Origin: Formosa algae
Lineage (GTDB): Bacteria > Bacteroidota > Bacteroidia > Flavobacteriales > Flavobacteriaceae
Direction: 5' to 3'
DNA: 49,052 nucleotides
NCBI RefSeq assembly: GCF_001439665.1
Contig: NZ_LMAK01000009.1
Span: forward strand, 1-49,052
A model generated the notes under the pieces. The model saw nothing but the letters and a program-made list of their open reading frames with translations. It searched no databases and was not told where the DNA came from. This document shows positions 9,854 through 18,523 of the stretch, one piece after another. Both the position numbers and the translations under genes were made by a program. Position 1 is the first letter of the stretch; each line of letters begins with the position of its first letter.

Positions 9854-11148
9854 TGAAATTTAAACTTTTACTACTTTCTATTTTAATATCGACGCCCATT
9901 TTTGCACAAGATTATATTTTAGATAGTATAACACTTAAATATGGACACCTTATAAATTTTAAAGCGAACACCTTTCAATACGCTTCAGAATCACCCTATT
10001 TTAAAAAATTATTTAGCGATTTTGATAGTATTTATGCAGGCAAAAAGAAGAAGTTACACGTGTTTCATATTGGTGGATCTCACATTCAAGCCGATATTTA
10101 TTCTAATAAAATAAGAACTTATTTACAGAACATGAACGAAGTGTCTTTAGGACAACGCGGTTTTGTTTTTCCTTTTCATTTGGCACATACCAACAATCCT
10201 ACTAACTATAGAATTGAAGCTGATAACGACCAATGGCAAGGGTACAGATGTTCTGTAAGAAAAGATAGCGTAGCTTGGGGTTTAGCAGGAGTTAGTGCTG
10301 CTTTTAGAGGCACTGAAGATCAAATTTACGTTAAAGCTAATTATAAAAACTACACCAAAAAACCGTATACATTTAACACGTTGCGCGTATTTTACAATAC
10401 CTGGATGGAAGACTACGATTTAACTATTGCTGATGCGACACTAATTAAATCAGACACTACTAATTATGATGGTATGTATACAGAATTCCGCTTAAATAAA
10501 ACGATAGATTCTGTTGCTTTAAATCTTAAAATTAAAGATCCGAATTGTGTATCTCCAGAGTTTTTACTGATGGGTATGGAATTTATGAATGATGATCCGG
10601 GGATTGAATATACCAGTATAGGGGTTAATGGCGCAAGTTATGCGTGGTACGAACGTGCTGCTTATTTTGAAAAGCAATTGCAACTTTATAAACCCGATAT
10701 GTTTATTATTTCTATAGGAACTAACGATGCTTATATGCCTAAAGCCGATTTTAAAGCTGAAGAGTTTAGAGCCTATTACGAAAGTTTTATACAAATGATT
10801 CAGCGTGCCAATCCGCAATGTGCTATTTTATTAACTGTACCTAACGACGATTATTATAAGAAATCTTATGCAAATCCGAATACAGCTGTCCAACAACGTA
10901 TTATAATAGAACTGACAAAAAAATACAGAATGGCCGTTTGGGATTTATATAGTGTTATGGGCGGACTAGGATCGTCTAACGATTGGTATAACGCCAAACT
11001 CATGCCACGGGATCGTATTCATTTCACTCAATTGGGATACAGTATAAAAGCCGATTTATTTTTAAAAGCCATGGTGGACGCTTGGGCAGAATCTACAGGG
11101 AAAGACAAAACACTTTTATTAAATCATTTTAAACATTTAAATGAATAG
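9853..11148 (+). CDS. Secreted SGNH/GDSL-family protein, second gene of the O-acylation operon
   Basis: A 431-residue protein with a cleavable signal peptide (residues 1-19, ending IFAQ). The SGNH features are GGSHIQAD (Ser76), GTND (289-292) and DRIH (Asp387, His390), giving a complete Ser-Asp-His set. Block I reads GGS instead of the usual GDS; because block III and V are intact it is probably still active. It shares overall design with the preceding gene, including a beta-rich insertion (about residues 120-240), but is diverged from it. It overlaps the upstream gene by 1 base and the downstream MBOAT gene by 8 bases. It is expected in the periplasm, acting with the MBOAT partner on an envelope or exported polymer. 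Confidence 0.82.
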   Translation: MKFKLLLLSILISTPIFAQDYILDSITLKYGHLINFKANTFQYASESPYFKKLFSDFDSIYAGKKKKLHVFHIGGSHIQADIYSNKIRTYLQNMNEVSLGQRGFVFPFHLAHTNNPTNYRIEADNDQWQGYRCSVRKDSVAWGLAGVSAAFRGTEDQIYVKANYKNYTKKPYTFNTLRVFYNTWMEDYDLTIADATLIKSDTTNYDGMYTEFRLNKTIDSVALNLKIKDPNCVSPEFLLMGMEFMNDDPGIEYTSIGVNGASYAWYERAAYFEKQLQLYKPDMFIISIGTNDAYMPKADFKAEEFRAYYESFIQMIQRANPQCAILLTVPNDDYYKKSYANPNTAVQQRIIIELTKKYRMAVWDLYSVMGGLGSSNDWYNAKLMPRDRIHFTQLGYSIKADLFLKAMVDAWAESTGKDKTLLLNHFKHLNE

Positions 11149-12799
11149 GTTATACGACATATTTACCTTTTCTGAAGATTTTCCTTTAATTTTTACCCAA
11201 GTAAATTTTTGGATATTCTTTGCTGTGGCTTATTTTATATTCGCTTTAGTGTATAAAAAAGTGCCGTTAAGAAATGCGTATTTATTTCTAATCTCATTAT
11301 TCTTCTACTATAAAACAAGTGGACTCTTTATAGGGATTTTAATTTTTAGTACGCTAGTCGATTTTATTATCGGACGAACCATTTACAAAAGTGAGAGCAA
11401 AAATAAACGCCTAATATTAGTTTCTTTAAGTGTCTGTATTAATCTATTTGTACTCTGCTATTTTAAATACGCTTACTTTTTTACTGAAGCTTTCAATACC
11501 CTATTTAATACCCGATACGAAGTCTTTAATATTTTAGCACATTGGGGAAATAGTTTTAGTGATCAGAACTACTTTACCATAGATAAAATTATTCTTCCTG
11601 TGGGGATTTCATTTTACACCTTTCAGACCATAAGTTATAGTGTAGATATTTATAGAAAAAAATTAAAACCTTTAGCATCTATTTTAGACTTTGGGTTTTA
11701 CGTTAGCTTTTTTCCGCAATTAGTTGCTGGTCCCATTGTAAGAGCAGAAAGTTTTGTGCCTCAGATAGCGAAACCAACCGTATTAAGCAAACAACATTTT
11801 AATACTGGAACATTTTTAATATTAAAAGGACTGATTAAAAAAATGCTGTTTGCAGATTTTATTGCCATGCATTTTTTAGATCGTGTATTCGATACGCCAG
11901 AAATGTTTTCTGGTTTTGCAAACATTATGGCCATGATTGGATATTCGCTTCAAATTTATGGCGATTTTTCTGGTTATACAGATATTGCTATCGGACTTGC
12001 ATTACTTATGGGATTTCAGTTACCTGTCAATTTTAATTCGCCTTATAAAGCCATAAATGCTGGCGATTTTTGGAAACGCTGGCACATTTCTCTATCCACA
12101 TGGTTACGCGATTATTTATACATTCCGTTAGGAGGTAATAGAACGGGTAGTTATGCATCTTATATTATATTAAGCATCATTTTTCTTGGCGTAATGATTG
12201 CCTTTAGAAATATGATTATTGTATATAGTATTCTCCTTATTTCACTTACTTTATTCATTATATCACTCTACAATTACAAACTTAGAAACCACATTAATAC
12301 AAATATAAATTTAATGCTCACTATGTTAATTGGCGGATTATGGCATGGTGCATCTTGGAAATTTGTTATTTGGGGCGGATTAAACGGATTAGGTATTGTG
12401 GTATACAAATACTGGCGAAAAATAAGTCCTTACGAGCTCAATAACCAATGGTATGCCAAGGCATGGAAAATTTTAATCACCTTTATATTTATCACCTTTA
12501 CTCGTATCTATTTTAGAGGAGAAAGCATGGGCCATATTTCTCGTTGGTACAAACAAGTTGCACATAACATGGATTGGGCCAATGCTCTGGATTTATTAAT
12601 ACATTATCAAGCCGTTTTTTGGGTTATGTTGGTTGGTTATATTAGCCATTGGTTACCACAACACTTAAAACAAACTATTGAAGATCTATACAGTAAAAGC
12701 CCTGTAGCTCTGAAAGTTATATTAGCTGCGGGTATAGGAATTATTTGTTATCAAGCTTTTTCTAGCGATTTTCAGCCATTTATCTATTTTCAATTCTAA
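11141..12799 (+). CDS. MBOAT-family O-acyltransferase (AlgI/PatA-like)
   Basis: Polytopic inner-membrane protein of 552 residues that moves acyl groups from a cytosolic donor across the membrane, as in alginate and peptidoglycan O-acetylation. The two hallmark histidines are visible: His315 in DFWKRWHISLSTWLRDY and His402 in GGLWHGASW. The YIPLGGNR motif lies between them. Upstream motifs LPVGISFYTFQTISY and FFPQLVAGPIVR are also typical. Between GGNR and the WHG motif there is an extra hydrophobic stretch (about residues 341-380) able to form one or two additional helices, longer than the usual AlgI spacing. The start overlaps the preceding SGNH gene by 8 bases. The substrate polymer cannot be named from this window. 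Confidence 0.93.
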   Translation: MNRLYDIFTFSEDFPLIFTQVNFWIFFAVAYFIFALVYKKVPLRNAYLFLISLFFYYKTSGLFIGILIFSTLVDFIIGRTIYKSESKNKRLILVSLSVCINLFVLCYFKYAYFFTEAFNTLFNTRYEVFNILAHWGNSFSDQNYFTIDKIILPVGISFYTFQTISYSVDIYRKKLKPLASILDFGFYVSFFPQLVAGPIVRAESFVPQIAKPTVLSKQHFNTGTFLILKGLIKKMLFADFIAMHFLDRVFDTPEMFSGFANIMAMIGYSLQIYGDFSGYTDIAIGLALLMGFQLPVNFNSPYKAINAGDFWKRWHISLSTWLRDYLYIPLGGNRTGSYASYIILSIIFLGVMIAFRNMIIVYSILLISLTLFIISLYNYKLRNHINTNINLMLTMLIGGLWHGASWKFVIWGGLNGLGIVVYKYWRKISPYELNNQWYAKAWKILITFIFITFTRIYFRGESMGHISRWYKQVAHNMDWANALDLLIHYQAVFWVMLVGYISHWLPQHLKQTIEDLYSKSPVALKVILAAGIGIICYQAFSSDFQPFIYFQF

Positions 12800-12920
12800 A
12801 TTTAAATTTAATTATTCTTTAATTACCCCTATTTTTTTACACCGATTTTAAGGAATTAATAGGAATATTCTTCATTAGTTTTTAAAAACTCAGTATTTTT
12901 ACATCCTAAAATTATATAAG

Positions 12921-13739
12921 ATGTCTGCAGCACAAAAAGATTATAAAAAGGTCACAGTAAAAACATTAAGTGATATGAAAGCCCATGGAGAGAAAATTTC
13001 CATGCTTACAGCTTACGATTATACTATGGCTACAATTGTTGACGGTGCAGGCATAGATGTTATTCTTGTTGGCGATTCTGCCAGTAACGTTATGGCGGGT
13101 TACCAAACCACTTTACCTATTACATTAGACCAAATGATTTATCATGCATCGTCTGTGGTTCGTGGTGTAAGTCGTGCCTTAATTGTGGTCGATCTTCCTT
13201 TTGGTAGTTACCAGAGTGACCCTAAAGAAGCGTTACGTTCTGCCATACGAATTATGAAAGAAAGTGGAGCGCATTCTATAAAAGTAGAAGGTGGTAAAGA
13301 AATTAAAGAATCTATTAAGCGCATTTTAAATGCGGGAATTCCTGTAATGGGCCATTTAGGTTTAACACCACAATCTATCTATAAATTCGGAACTTTTACA
13401 GTGCGTGCTAAAGAAGAAGAAGAAGCTAAAAAATTAAAACAAGATGCATTAATGTTAGAAAAAGCAGGTTGTTTCGCTATTGTGCTTGAAAAAATTCCAG
13501 CAAAACTTGCTAAAGAAGTTGCCGAAAGTGTTAGTATTCCAGTTATTGGTATTGGAGCAGGAAATGGTGTAGACGGACAAGTTTTAGTTCTTCATGATAT
13601 GATTGGAATGACAAAGGAATTTCACCCGCGTTTTTTACGTCGTTATTTAAATTTATACGAAGATATGACTAAAGCATTATCTCAATACGTTACAGATGTT
13701 AAGGCTGTAGATTTCCCTAACGAAGACGAGCAGTATTAA
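12921..13739 (+). CDS. panB: 3-methyl-2-oxobutanoate hydroxymethyltransferase
   Basis: Catalyses the first committed step of pantothenate synthesis, adding a hydroxymethyl group from 5,10-methylene-THF to 2-oxoisovalerate to give ketopantoate. At 272 residues it has the family length. Diagnostic segments include [29 protein letters not shown] (Mg-binding Asp), [15 protein letters not shown] and [21 protein letters not shown]. It is separated from the MBOAT operon by 121 bases and from the next gene by 71 bases. The rest of the pantothenate pathway is not in the window. The ATG start is preceded by an A-rich leader. Confidence 0.97.
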   Translation: MSAAQKDYKKVTVKTLSDMKAHGEKISMLTAYDYTMATIVDGAGIDVILVGDSASNVMAGYQTTLPITLDQMIYHASSVVRGVSRALIVVDLPFGSYQSDPKEALRSAIRIMKESGAHSIKVEGGKEIKESIKRILNAGIPVMGHLGLTPQSIYKFGTFTVRAKEEEEAKKLKQDALMLEKAGCFAIVLEKIPAKLAKEVAESVSIPVIGIGAGNGVDGQVLVLHDMIGMTKEFHPRFLRRYLNLYEDMTKALSQYVTDVKAVDFPNEDEQY

Positions 13740-13810
13740 TTTAATTACGATTTCATGTAAACCAATTGAATTTAAACTCATAACACAATACTTAACACCA
13801 TCTTAAATTA

Positions 13811-14509
13811 GTGGCCGAAAAAATACTATCTAATAAAAACAATCTTCAGATTTTATTTGAAGACAACCATATTATTGTCGTTAATAAACGTGCTGGTGAT
13901 ATTGTTCAAGGTGATAGAACTGGAGACAAACCCTTAAGCGATATTGTAAAGGAATATATTAAGGATACCTACAACAAGCCTGGCAATGTATATTTAGGTG
14001 TAGTACATCGTTTAGATCGTCCCACTACAGGTCTGGTTATTTTTGCAAAGACAAGTAAAGCATTAACGCGTTTAAATGCCATGTTTGTAAAAAAAGATGT
14101 CACTAAAACCTATTGGGCCGTTGTAAATAATACGCCTCCAAAACAGCAAGACACTTTAATAAATTGGCTTAAGAAAAACCCGAAAAACAACAAGTCTACA
14201 GCCTACAATAAAGAAATAAAAGATAGCAAAAAAGCAATATTACATTATACGCTTATCAAGAAATTAGAGCGCTACGTCTTACTAGAAATTGCTTTAGAGA
14301 CTGGACGGCATCATCAAATTAGATGTCAGCTTTCCAATATAGGTTGTATTATAAAAGGCGATTTAAAATATGGTGCAGATCGCAGCAATAAAGATGCGAG
14401 TATACATTTACATGCCAGACATATTCAGTTTTTGCATCCGGTAACCAAAGCAGATATTCTTATCACTGCTCCGTTACCTAAAGATCCTCTTTGGGAAGCG
14501 TGTCTATAA
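13811..14509 (+). CDS. RluA-family RNA pseudouridine synthase
   Basis: Isomerises uridine to pseudouridine in rRNA or tRNA. The 232-residue protein has the RluA catalytic motif HRLDRPTTG with the nucleophilic Asp at residue 69. It also shows GRHHQIRCQL near residue 165 and a final HARHIQFLHPVT segment, all typical. No N-terminal S4 domain is present, so it is the short form and the exact target site is unclear. The start is GTG at 13811 (a Val-Ala-Glu-Lys beginning); no in-frame ATG lies nearby upstream. It ends one base before the stop codon of the convergent histidine kinase gene, leaving no room for a terminator between them. Confidence 0.92.
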   Translation: MAEKILSNKNNLQILFEDNHIIVVNKRAGDIVQGDRTGDKPLSDIVKEYIKDTYNKPGNVYLGVVHRLDRPTTGLVIFAKTSKALTRLNAMFVKKDVTKTYWAVVNNTPPKQQDTLINWLKKNPKNNKSTAYNKEIKDSKKAILHYTLIKKLERYVLLEIALETGRHHQIRCQLSNIGCIIKGDLKYGADRSNKDASIHLHARHIQFLHPVTKADILITAPLPKDPLWEACL

Positions 14510-14510
14510 T

Positions 14511-15338
14511 TTAATTAAAACGGTAACGGTATTTAATTTCAAGCTTAACTCCTTCTTTAAGTTGTGAAGTCATTTTAAAATCGGCATCTATAAGGGCTGC
14601 TCTACTCTTCATGTTTATTAACCCAGAACCGCGTTCAATTTCAGCTTCGTCAAATCCAATGCCATCATCTTCTGCTGTTATAATTACAAAATCGGGAGTA
14701 TAATTAATTTGAACGTCTAACAGCGAGGCCTGAGAATATTTAATAGTGTTTGAGAAAAACTCTTGTAAAATTCTAAACAAAATGATACTGTCCTTCCCTT
14801 TCTGTAATAATGCTTCATTTCCTGTTACTTTTAAACTGGCATTAATTAATCCTAGTTTATTAAAACGTTCTATTTCAGAATTAACAGATTCTTGCAATCC
14901 TCTGTATACAATTACATCACTATTTAAAGATTTGGACAGCGATCGTAATTCTTGTAAACTTTCCTTTACCAAATTTTTGCTTTCGGCAAAAGAATCCTGT
15001 AAATCTGGACGTACTTGATGTGCTAACATACTAAGTTGCATATTGGCTACAGATAATAATTGGCCAACATTATCGTGTAAATCCTGACCAATATTCATTA
15101 GTGTTTGTTCTTGAATTTCTATTTGTGTTTTCGCTATTTCTTCTTCAAAAATTTGCTGCTGTTTTAATTTTTCAACTAATAATTTATTTTTCCGTTTTTG
15201 AAACACTAAAAAAAACAAAATAAGTAAGCTTACTAATACGACTAAAACACCAATCATGTATAAAAAAAAATTCTGTTGAGCATCGATAACCATAACATTG
15301 GTTTCAATCTGCGGATCGCTTAGCAAAATTAGTATCAT
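14511..15338 (-). CDS. NarL/DesK-type sensor histidine kinase, cassette copy A
   Basis: A 275-residue kinase with one membrane helix (residues 26-46), a short coiled coil (50-80), a HisKA_3-type dimerisation domain with the phospho-acceptor His88 in GQDLHDNVGQ, and an ATPase domain. The ATPase domain has its N box at FFSNTIKYS (Asn197), G1 box DDGIGFD (224-230) and G2 box GSGLINM (237-243). There is no periplasmic sensor domain, so sensing probably depends on a partner, most plausibly the 7-TM protein encoded just upstream, whose stop overlaps this start by 4 bases (ATGA). Its cognate regulator, expected to be of the NarL/LuxR type, is not in the window. It is a close paralogue of the kinase at 17026-17838. 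Confidence 0.93.
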   Translation of the reverse strand: MILILLSDPQIETNVMVIDAQQNFFLYMIGVLVVLVSLLILFFLVFQKRKNKLLVEKLKQQQIFEEEIAKTQIEIQEQTLMNIGQDLHDNVGQLLSVANMQLSMLAHQVRPDLQDSFAESKNLVKESLQELRSLSKSLNSDVIVYRGLQESVNSEIERFNKLGLINASLKVTGNEALLQKGKDSIILFRILQEFFSNTIKYSQASLLDVQINYTPDFVIITAEDDGIGFDEAEIERGSGLINMKSRAALIDADFKMTSQLKEGVKLEIKYRYRFN

Positions 15339-16060
15339 GTGCGTAATGGTTTTTCTGGTTTACAAAATACCAATGCACAAGCATAAGCCCCGTACATGAG
15401 AATATTTGAAAATAGCCGGGTTAGTCTTAATAACTTGATATATTCTAAATTCTCTATTAACACAAACTTTTGATAGAAATAAAGTGGCATGGTAACAATC
15501 CACCAAAAGAATAAGCTCATACTAATATAGAAGTATATAGATTTGTAAAATGTTAATATGACATCGCTCTGCAATACATCGATAAAATAGAGCACAATTG
15601 CCAAGAGAATAATTACAGAACCAAACAGTTTATTAAACGTAGATACGGTGTAGAAAAATTCATCTATATAAATTAAGGTATAAATACTAACACAAATAAT
15701 AAAGGCATACGTACTAATATTTAAAATATTCCGATATGTTTTATTACTGATGATTTTTTGGAAGAAAAACGACCAAAACAGCACACTACCAATAGTCCAG
15801 AATAAACCATACCACCAATAGTTAGAATAAAAAAAGCGATACTTTAGTAGGTATTGATATTCTTCTAAAGCACCTCCTGGATGTAAATTTTTTAAGGTCG
15901 AACCACCTAATTCAACCAAAACAGAGTATAGCAGAAATAAGATAAAATATTGTATGGGTGTGTTTTTAAACTTTTTAAAAGATATAAGCCCCATTGCAAG
16001 AGCCAATAACTCTACACCTTTTGTAATATTTGGACGATGCGCAAGTAAAAAATCTATCAT
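15335..16060 (-). CDS. Seven-helix membrane protein of unknown function, cassette copy A
   Basis: 241 residues, almost entirely hydrophobic, with seven predictable membrane helices (about residues 12-28, 37-54, 81-104, 109-131, 141-163, 173-196, 213-232). I do not recognise a named family. Features shared with the copy B protein are a YF-LLY-E pattern in helix 2, NYWW/NFWW-LFW-GS before helix 3, VLQSD/MLQSE-FYK between helices 5 and 6, a T-PL-FY pattern ending helix 6, and N-MY with a Cys-x-Pro-Glu tail. Overlap with the kinase gene suggests the product is a membrane receptor or scaffold for a kinase lacking its own sensor. That function is inferred from context only. Confidence 0.85.
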   Translation of the reverse strand: MIDFLLAHRPNITKGVELLALAMGLISFKKFKNTPIQYFILFLLYSVLVELGGSTLKNLHPGGALEEYQYLLKYRFFYSNYWWYGLFWTIGSVLFWSFFFQKIISNKTYRNILNISTYAFIICVSIYTLIYIDEFFYTVSTFNKLFGSVIILLAIVLYFIDVLQSDVILTFYKSIYFYISMSLFFWWIVTMPLYFYQKFVLIENLEYIKLLRLTRLFSNILMYGAYACALVFCKPEKPLRT

Positions 16061-16078
16061 AAATTATAATTGTGTGTA

Positions 16079-16648
16079 TTAATTAGGATATTTACTTCCT
16101 GGCGGTTCACCTAAATCGCCTTCATTTAAAGGTGAGCCTCCTGGAACATCAGACGATTCTAAAACAACAGTAGAAGGCAACACACTTGCCTTAGACTTTG
16201 TAGTATTATAGGTAGGAACTAAAAACACCGTTGTATAATTGGCCTTACTTTTTAAGGTCTCTGTTTTAGAGTAAGCTCCTAAATACAGACGAATACCATT
16301 CATTTGATCTTTTCCTTTTAAGATTTGATCTGTTTCATACTTGGCATATTTAATATACTTCTCTAAAGTATCTAGAGAGAACCAAACCGAACGGTTGTCT
16401 TCCATTTGAATAGACTTACTAATTAGCTCGTATCGAGGCGTGTAATTATCTGATAGTTCTATGCCACGAGACTCAGAAATTAATCCTTTAGGTTTTTCTG
16501 GTATTTCTTCTCCTTTAGTAACACCTTGTTCTGGCGTCATTTTGTTTTTTAGTTCCTCTTTTTCCGAGTTCATTTCGTTTAACTGCATTAAATGCGAGCC
16601 CAGAACCCCCATTAGTATCCCGAATAATACATACGCTAATTTTTTCAT
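16079..16648 (-). CDS. Hypothetical membrane-anchored protein, cassette copy A
   Basis: 189 residues: one N-terminal membrane segment (residues 4-20), a charged coiled-coil-like stretch (24-50), then a globular domain shared with the protein at 18524-18949. Shared motifs are PKGLIS, R-LIS-SI, DNRS-W, YAK, GIR-Y-GAY, YTT-F--PT and a C-terminal pattern LN-G--G-PP---YP. I recognise no named domain. It is the first gene of copy A, 18 bases before the 7-TM gene. The membrane anchor suggests the domain sits on one face of the inner membrane near the 7-TM protein; the fairly hydrophilic, signal-anchor-like start makes the side ambiguous. Confidence 0.82.
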   Translation of the reverse strand: MKKLAYVLFGILMGVLGSHLMQLNEMNSEKEELKNKMTPEQGVTKGEEIPEKPKGLISESRGIELSDNYTPRYELISKSIQMEDNRSVWFSLDTLEKYIKYAKYETDQILKGKDQMNGIRLYLGAYSKTETLKSKANYTTVFLVPTYNTTKSKASVLPSTVVLESSDVPGGSPLNEGDLGEPPGSKYPN

Positions 16649-16694
16649 TGTGGTTAATTATTAGTTGTTAAGTGTTAGCAAGCTTCTGCACATA

Positions 16695-16722
16695 GTTATT
16701 ACTCTATTATTAGAGTAATAAC
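16695..16722. promoter_or_regulatory. Perfect 12-bp inverted repeat with 4-base loop
   Basis: GTTATTACTCTA (16695-16706), loop TTAT, TAGAGTAATAAC (16711-16722). It lies 47 bases upstream of the first gene of copy A. The symmetry and position suggest an operator or an attenuator hairpin; flanking sequence lacks the T run of a terminator on either strand. Confidence 0.6.
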
Positions 16723-16902
16723 AGGTTTTATTAATCTTCCTTCTTATAAATAAGAAAGTACTTAACGGTAGGTATAGATTTAATACATCTGGGTTGGAAT
16801 AGAAATAACGATATACATAAGTTAGAAATAGCTGACAAAAAAGAGTTCACTAGACATATTAAGTCATCATTACCTCATAAATATATGATTTTAAAATGAT
16901 TA

Positions 16903-16910
16903 CAAAAATA
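16903..16910 (-). promoter_or_regulatory. Candidate -7 box TATTTTTG for cassette copy A
   Basis: CAAAAATA on the plus strand reads TATTTTTG on the minus strand, an exact TAnnTTTG match. No TTG at the expected -33 spacing. AT-rich surroundings make chance occurrence possible. Confidence 0.35.
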
Positions 16911-17025
16911 AAAAATAAGACAACTTATGTTTTATTAAATAAAAAACATTTAAATATTGGAAATATTAATCTTTATCGTCTAATATATGCGATACTTAAA
17001 AGATATGTTGAAGTTCTGATCGTAC

Positions 17026-17838
17026 TTAATTGGAGTTTGTACGGTAGTAATATTTAATTTCTAGCTTTACACCTTCTTTGAGTTGAGATGTTATTTTAAA
17101 ATTTGCATCAATTAGTTCTGCTCTACTTTTCATATTTATTAAGCCCGAACCACGTTCTATTTGAGCGTCATCAAATCCAACACCATCATCTTCAGCAGTG
17201 ATAATCACAAAATCTGGAGTATAATTAATATGCACTTCTAGAAGTGAAGCTTCCGAATATTTAATGGTGTTCGAGAAAAATTCTTGTAATATTCTAAACA
17301 AGATGATGCTGTCTTTCCCTTTCTGAAATAAATTTTCGTCTCCAGTTATGTTTAATTTAGCATTAATTAATCCCAATTTATTAAAACGTTCAATTTCTGA
17401 ATTTACAGATTCTTGTAAACCTCTGTATACAATAACATCACTATTTAAAGATTTAGAAAGTGATCGCAATTCTTGTAGACTTTCTTTAACCAAATCTTTA
17501 CTTTCGGTAAAAGTATCTTGTAAATCTGAACTAACCTGACGCGCTAACATACTAAGTTGCATATTAGCTACAGATAATAACTGCCCTACGTTATCGTGTA
17601 AATCCTGACCAATATTTTTTAATGTCTGTTCTTGAATTTCAATTTGTGTTTTCGCTAGTTCTTCTTCAAAGGCTTGGCGCTGCTCAATTTTGTCTAATAA
17701 CAGTTTGTTTTTACGTTTTTGAAATACAATAAAGAACACAATAATGAGTGTACACACTATAAAGAGAACACCTATCATGTAAATTAATAAATACCTTTCG
17801 GCAGCTGTGCTTACTAACGGTTCTCCGGGTTGCACCAT
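17026..17838 (-). CDS. NarL/DesK-type sensor histidine kinase, cassette copy B
   Basis: A 270-residue paralogue of the kinase at 14511-15338. One membrane helix (residues 18-39), coiled coil, HisKA_3 domain with His81 in GQDLHDNVGQ, and an ATPase domain with FFSNTIKYS, DDGVGFD and GSGLINM boxes. From about residue 43 to the end it is roughly 85% identical to copy A, including an uninterrupted identical block of over 40 residues after the phospho-acceptor region, whereas the first 40 residues differ. It overlaps the 7-TM gene by 25 bases, so translation is coupled. No sensor domain and no adjacent response regulator are present. Confidence 0.93.
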   Translation of the reverse strand: MVQPGEPLVSTAAERYLLIYMIGVLFIVCTLIIVFFIVFQKRKNKLLLDKIEQRQAFEEELAKTQIEIQEQTLKNIGQDLHDNVGQLLSVANMQLSMLARQVSSDLQDTFTESKDLVKESLQELRSLSKSLNSDVIVYRGLQESVNSEIERFNKLGLINAKLNITGDENLFQKGKDSIILFRILQEFFSNTIKYSEASLLEVHINYTPDFVIITAEDDGVGFDDAQIERGSGLINMKSRAELIDANFKITSQLKEGVKLEIKYYYRTNSN

Positions 17839-18515
17839 AATAAAGAAAAACTAAAAGTTAAATACATGAATATATTGGCTAACAAAAATATTTGCCATTT
17901 TAAAATAATAAAATTCCAATCTGAAAGGGTAAAATATATGTCATAAAATATTAAAGGCGTAGTAATTAACAGCCACATAAATACAGTGGCACTAATGAAA
18001 AATAAAGAGCATTTATAAAAATTTATAATATCTTCTGACTGCAACATTTCATAAAAATACACACTCGCTAAGAATAAAATAATAAATTCTCCAAAAATTA
18101 AGATTGAGTTTGTAAAACTAGAAAAGAATTCATCTAAATTTAAGGCAATTGTCAATAGAGAAAATACGATAAACACTACAGCTAAAATTTTTATAAAGCT
18201 TTTTATTTTAGTCGATCTTATTAATTTCAAATAAAAAAACATATAAAACAAAGGGCTTCCAACACACCAAAATAAGGTACTCCACCAAAAATTTCTTCTA
18301 AGAACTGTATCATCTAAAAAACCTAAAACACCATTTTTAATCAAATAAGGATAAAGCGAAATCGTTTCGCAAATAAATATATATAGTAAAAAATAAATGA
18401 AATATTTTGCCGTAGTATTTTTGTATTTTTTATAACAAACTAATGCTGTTATAGCTGCAACAGCTTCTACCATTAAGCTTAAAATCCAATAGTAGTTTCT
18501 TAAAAACTCTTGCAT
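17814..18515 (-). CDS. Seven-helix membrane protein of unknown function, cassette copy B
   Basis: 233 residues with seven likely membrane helices. It is homologous along its whole length to the protein at 15335-16060 but only moderately similar (around 30% by eye). The best conserved parts are the KKYKNT loop after helix 1, NFWWSTLFW-GS before helix 3, the MLQSE-II-FYK loop, T-PLIFY at the end of helix 6, and NIFMY with a terminal Cys-Asn-Pro-Glu. It has no recognised enzymatic motif. The 25-base overlap with the kinase gene supports a joint complex. A receptor role is inference. Confidence 0.85.
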   Translation of the reverse strand: MQEFLRNYYWILSLMVEAVAAITALVCYKKYKNTTAKYFIYFLLYIFICETISLYPYLIKNGVLGFLDDTVLRRNFWWSTLFWCVGSPLFYMFFYLKLIRSTKIKSFIKILAVVFIVFSLLTIALNLDEFFSSFTNSILIFGEFIILFLASVYFYEMLQSEDIINFYKCSLFFISATVFMWLLITTPLIFYDIYFTLSDWNFIILKWQIFLLANIFMYLTFSFSLLWCNPENR

Positions 18516-18523
18516 ATTCTAAT

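Larger units (their letters stand above)
16649..17025. other. Intergenic region between the two cassette copies
   Basis: 377 bases, AT-rich, without an open frame of note. It contains the perfect dyad at 16695-16722 and a candidate minus-strand promoter box at 16903-16910. If the promoter is used, the copy A transcript has a leader of about 250 bases that includes the dyad. No T run follows the dyad on the minus strand, so it is not an obvious terminator for copy B. Confidence 0.6.

Noticed and set aside
12863-12870. GAATATTC palindrome before panB
   Set aside because: 8-bp palindromes of this composition are expected by chance in AT-rich DNA; no supporting context.
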